The notes beneath the pieces were generated by a model, which did not search any database, was not told the DNA's origin, and worked only from the letters and a program-made list of their open reading frames with translations. A program made the position numbers and the translations under genes. This document shows, in pieces, positions 40,037 through 42,459 of a DNA stretch of 42,459 nt. The stretch is taken from positions 1-42,459 of the IMG/VR virus record IMGVR_UViG_3300042549_009826; one strand, 5' to 3'. Within the stretch, counting starts at the first letter, position 1. Each line of letters opens with the position of its first letter. This DNA is from a virus.

Positions 40037-40645
40037 ATGAAAACAATTGCACAAAAAGAAGATTTTCTGAGCCCTGATGAGTGCGACCTATTAATTTTGA
40101 TGGCCGAATGCCAAAATGATTGGGACAATTATCCTGGTTCATTTCTTGATGAAAGAATTATAGATTTTTTTACCACGCTTCAACATCGCCGCTGTTCTTC
40201 CGTTCAATCACATAGACTATGTTTGCAGATTTTTCGTAAAATGCAGGATTATGTTTCTAAATTTATTGGCCATGATGTAAATGTAGAATTCATGGCGATT
40301 CTGCGTATTGAACCAGGAGCTCAACAGCCTATGTTTAAATATTTCGCAACAGAAATTGGCCGAGTTGCAGAAAGCGTAGTTTTTTTGAATGACGATTTTG
40401 ATGGTGGTGAGGCCTTGTATCCAGATTTTGGAAAAATTGTAACGCCCAAAACCGGCTCAATTTATGTGGCTAAAACGGAAAACGAGCATTCACATGGCGT
40501 GAGTCCTGTTTCTGGCTCAACACGTTATTCAATTATCTCCGGATGGACAAATAAGCCATTAACCGGAGAACTAGACGAGAGGCTTAAAAAATTGGAGGAT
40601 TATGTTATTGAATTTGGTCAAGAAGAGGCCCCAGTAGTCGGCTGA
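40037..40645 (+). CDS. 2-oxoglutarate oxygenase-fold protein 5, metal site degenerate
   Basis: The protein has 202 residues. Fold markers remain: VVFLNDDFDGGEALYP, H153 (HSHGVSP) and R163 (STRYSIISGW). The place of the HxD pair, after IEPGAQQP, reads M99-F-K101, so two of three iron ligands are missing. The sequence is otherwise intact with no stop or frameshift, which argues for a maintained non-catalytic role such as a partner or substrate-binding subunit rather than decay. The C-terminal 30 residues are a charged helix (GELDERLKKLEDYV). Confidence 0.85.
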   Translation: MKTIAQKEDFLSPDECDLLILMAECQNDWDNYPGSFLDERIIDFFTTLQHRRCSSVQSHRLCLQIFRKMQDYVSKFIGHDVNVEFMAILRIEPGAQQPMFKYFATEIGRVAESVVFLNDDFDGGEALYPDFGKIVTPKTGSIYVAKTENEHSHGVSPVSGSTRYSIISGWTNKPLTGELDERLKKLEDYVIEFGQEEAPVVG

Positions 40646-40743
40646 ATTTATCAATTCTGGGGGCTTGCCTGTCTGCGTTTGTTTCTGCAGAGTGTGGCAT
40701 TGTTTTTTTCTTAGATGTAATGTTTTAAACCGAATGCCAGCCA

Positions 40744-40769
40744 TCACCCCAAAGGGTGAGAAGTTTTTT
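40744..40769 (+). terminator. Intrinsic terminator after oxygenase cluster
   Basis: TCACCC (40744-40749) pairs with GGGTGA (40754-40759) over the loop CAAA; GAAG and six T (40764-40769) follow. It lies about 100 bases after the last oxygenase and before the convergent glycosyltransferase, where a terminator is expected. The rest of the 163-base gap holds no convincing gene. Confidence 0.7.
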
Positions 40770-40808
40770 GAAATAAGCGTCGTAGCGCAGTGCCACGGTT
40801 TTTGGCCC

Positions 40809-41921
40809 CTAAACCTTCATGTCCATAATTTCACGAAATACAGAAAGCCATTTATTGCTCATTGAAGTCATTGAGTATTTATCTTTAACAATGCCGTAGT
40901 TATTTTGTGCTTCTTCAAAGCGCAATTTGTATTCCTGAAGTTCATCAAGATGTTTAATCCATTCTTCTGCTGTAGTTGCGATTCGTCCCACTCCGTTTTT
41001 TGCAAGCAACCTGTATTCCGGTAGGTCAGAAGCAACAAAAGGGATACCCGCTGCAGCGTATTCAAGACCCTTTAGATACGACTTGGCGTGATTGAATGGT
41101 AGGTCATTCAGTGGGACGATTCCGATGTCTATCTTTTGCAACATTTGTGGAAGATTGGTTATTGGTTGCATTGGCTCAAGACACACAATACTTGGGTCAA
41201 CCTGCATCAATTCTGCTACGCTGTGCGCGTTCTGGATGTGCCCTGCATGATGGAATGTGAGATGCCGCGACTTTAGGTAGTCATTCATGAATGGCGCCAA
41301 TTGCTCAAGGTCATTTGCTCTCCACGGTGTGGCACCGCACCACCCGATGACTGGGAGTTTGGGCTGCATTTTCCGCTGCGGCCAGCGAGCAATATCGATT
41401 GAATTCCTGACCATAAAGACGGGCTTTGATGGGTACCGCGCTGAATACTGGTCATATAGAAATTGGGTTGAGCAAATAATGGCATGAGCCATGTCGATTA
41501 TTTCAAAATAAATATCTCGGTTATTGTCGGGGTTTTTTTCGGGGTCAGTCGTCTGTTTTGCCCTATTTGTATCAGGAAGGTCGTCAAACCAGTCATCAAT
41601 GTCAACAACTATTTTTTTACCAGCCCGCATTTCTGCTTCGACAATTTCTTTTGTTTTACGGTTCATGACAACTTTTAAAACGATGATGTCATGTCCAGAA
41701 ATCATTCCCTGTTGCTTGTAAAACGGTGGGGTTAGATATATGGCAAGACGGCCCTGTTCGGTAGAAGAAGCCATTCCGACATGCGCAGAGTAACCAGCGG
41801 AATTGAGGATTGATGCCGGTACTGCACAGCGGTACCACGTGCACCCGTTTGGGATATTGACCTCATTGACACGAGACCAGTCCTGGGAGACAAAACCGAC
41901 TGAAAACTTGGACGCGCCCAT
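40809..41921 (-). CDS. GT-B glycosyltransferase (GT4-like)
   Basis: The protein has 370 residues, a normal length. The C-terminal half carries the nucleotide-sugar signature DIGIVPLNDLPFNHAK followed by SYLKGLEYAAAGIPFVAS (K284, E287 region). PVIGWCGATPWRANDLEQL near 190 starts the second Rossmann domain. The N-terminal part has VVDIDDWFDDLP (about 105-116), seen in glycosyltransferases of this type. No membrane segment is visible, so it acts in the cytoplasm. It is convergent to the oxygenase cluster and divergent from the sulfotransferase, so it forms its own unit. Acceptor unknown: virion glycoprotein, host glycan or DNA base. Confidence 0.88.
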   Translation of the reverse strand: MGASKFSVGFVSQDWSRVNEVNIPNGCTWYRCAVPASILNSAGYSAHVGMASSTEQGRLAIYLTPPFYKQQGMISGHDIIVLKVVMNRKTKEIVEAEMRAGKKIVVDIDDWFDDLPDTNRAKQTTDPEKNPDNNRDIYFEIIDMAHAIICSTQFLYDQYSARYPSKPVFMVRNSIDIARWPQRKMQPKLPVIGWCGATPWRANDLEQLAPFMNDYLKSRHLTFHHAGHIQNAHSVAELMQVDPSIVCLEPMQPITNLPQMLQKIDIGIVPLNDLPFNHAKSYLKGLEYAAAGIPFVASDLPEYRLLAKNGVGRIATTAEEWIKHLDELQEYKLRFEEAQNNYGIVKDKYSMTSMSNKWLSVFREIMDMKV

Positions 41922-41948
41922 AAGCGTAATGCGACTATACTACCAGGC

Positions 41949-42459
41949 ATGGAAATAATCGTATCTGGAAGCACACCAAATCCCATCCAAAAACAAAATA
42001 CAGCCGGAAAACGGTATGCATTTCTATCTGGATTGCCACGCTCTGGAAGCACCCTACTAGGGTCGCTCCTTAATCAAAACCCAGAGGTTCACTCTGGTCC
42101 TAATTCACCCATTTGCGGAATGATGTGGCACTTGGAACAAAGCATCATTGTCAGCGAGCCGTGGACCGCGTATCCGAAACCAGATGTCCTGCCAGGCGTG
42201 GTGCGAGGTGTGCTTGAAGCATTCTACGCAGACACCGACTGCAAACTCGTCATAGACAAAAATCGTGAATGGGCAATGCCTCAGAACTTTGAACTCCTTC
42301 AGAGGAACATGCCATACGAGCCACGAATCATCGTGACGGTTAGGTCAATAGTCGAGATACTTGCATCCTTCATTAATCTTGTCCATGAGAATGAGGGCAG
42401 AGTTTCTTTTATTGACAAAGAAATTGAAGCGCACAAAAGCGCTCATTTCTACAAGCACC
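41949..42459 (+). CDS. Sulfotransferase family protein (truncated by window end)
   Basis: 170 codons are visible from the ATG at 41949 to the right edge, with no stop. AFLSGLPRSGSTLLGSLLNQNP (residues 24-45) is the PAPS 5'-phosphosulfate-binding loop, and IIVTVRSIVEILASF (127-141) carries the R132 and S140 that contact the 3'-phosphate. The enzyme transfers sulfate from PAPS to a hydroxyl or amine. It starts 27 bases from the divergent glycosyltransferase, so the two may share a regulatory gap; a glycan sulfation pair is a reasonable inference. Confidence 0.9.
   Translation, partial: MEIIVSGSTPNPIQKQNTAGKRYAFLSGLPRSGSTLLGSLLNQNPEVHSGPNSPICGMMWHLEQSIIVSEPWTAYPKPDVLPGVVRGVLEAFYADTDCKLVIDKNREWAMPQNFELLQRNMPYEPRIIVTVRSIVEILASFINLVHENEGRVSFIDKEIEAHKSAHFYKH

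Noticed and set aside
40665-40865. Plus-strand frame of 66 codons after the oxygenases
   Set aside because: It reads through a terminator hairpin and into the 3' end of the opposing glycosyltransferase. Composition (Cys/Phe/His) is not protein-like here.

Overview
The window is part of the genome of a tailed double-stranded DNA phage with a contractile tail (myovirus morphotype, Caudoviricetes). The evidence is a large terminase, an HK97-type portal and prohead protease, a tail sheath and tube, a frameshifted tail-assembly chaperone, a long tape measure and a gp25/baseplate-J type baseplate. The host cannot be read from the sequence. Moderate base composition, several domains familiar from actinobacterial and uncultured aquatic phages, and a cargo of 2-oxoglutarate oxygenases make an aquatic bacterium (possibly an actinomycete) my best guess. 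That is inference only.

Layout. (1) Positions 1-12798, minus strand: a head operon read leftwards. It encodes a 54-residue membrane protein, a portal fused to a MuF domain, a prohead protease with a very long multidomain tail, a small Cys-containing protein, an acidic Cys/PepSY-like protein, and a giant protein (at least 1896 residues, cut by the left edge). The giant protein carries an HEWGH metallopeptidase motif and a complete DEDDh exonuclease motif set. No major capsid protein is visible. (2) Positions 12878-16962, plus strand: terminase and a recombination set (Rad52-like annealing protein, RecB/Cas4-like PD-(D/E)XK nuclease with four cysteines, HNH nuclease, two unknowns), tightly overlapped. 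(3) Positions 16963-17299: non-coding, with two terminator-like hairpins and possibly small RNAs. (4) Positions 17300-18724: RuvC-like resolvase, a helical protein and a ParB-like protein. (5) Positions 18721-35991: a strong promoter-like sequence, then connectors, tail completion proteins, sheath, tube, chaperone with a -1 slippery site A_AAC_CCT, a tape measure with a C-terminal M15-type peptidase, baseplate and fibre. (6) Positions 35988-42459: an accessory region. It holds an FnIII/Cys-rich protein with (TPSFP)4 repeats, a GNAT acetyltransferase, a zinc-ribbon protein, five consecutive 2-oxoglutarate/Fe(II) oxygenase-fold genes (the fifth lacking the metal-binding HxD), then a glycosyltransferase on the opposite strand and a divergent, truncated sulfotransferase.

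How the parts may work together. Head and packaging genes diverge from a short regulatory gap at 12799-12877. The tail genes form a long co-oriented run with start/stop overlaps that suggest translational coupling. The accessory block looks like a modification cassette. One testable idea is that the proline-rich fibre-tip protein, or a host surface molecule, is hydroxylated, glycosylated and sulfated by the neighbouring enzymes. No stand-alone endolysin, holin or spanin is recognisable here, apart from the peptidase domain of the tape measure and the 54-residue membrane protein, whose role is unknown.
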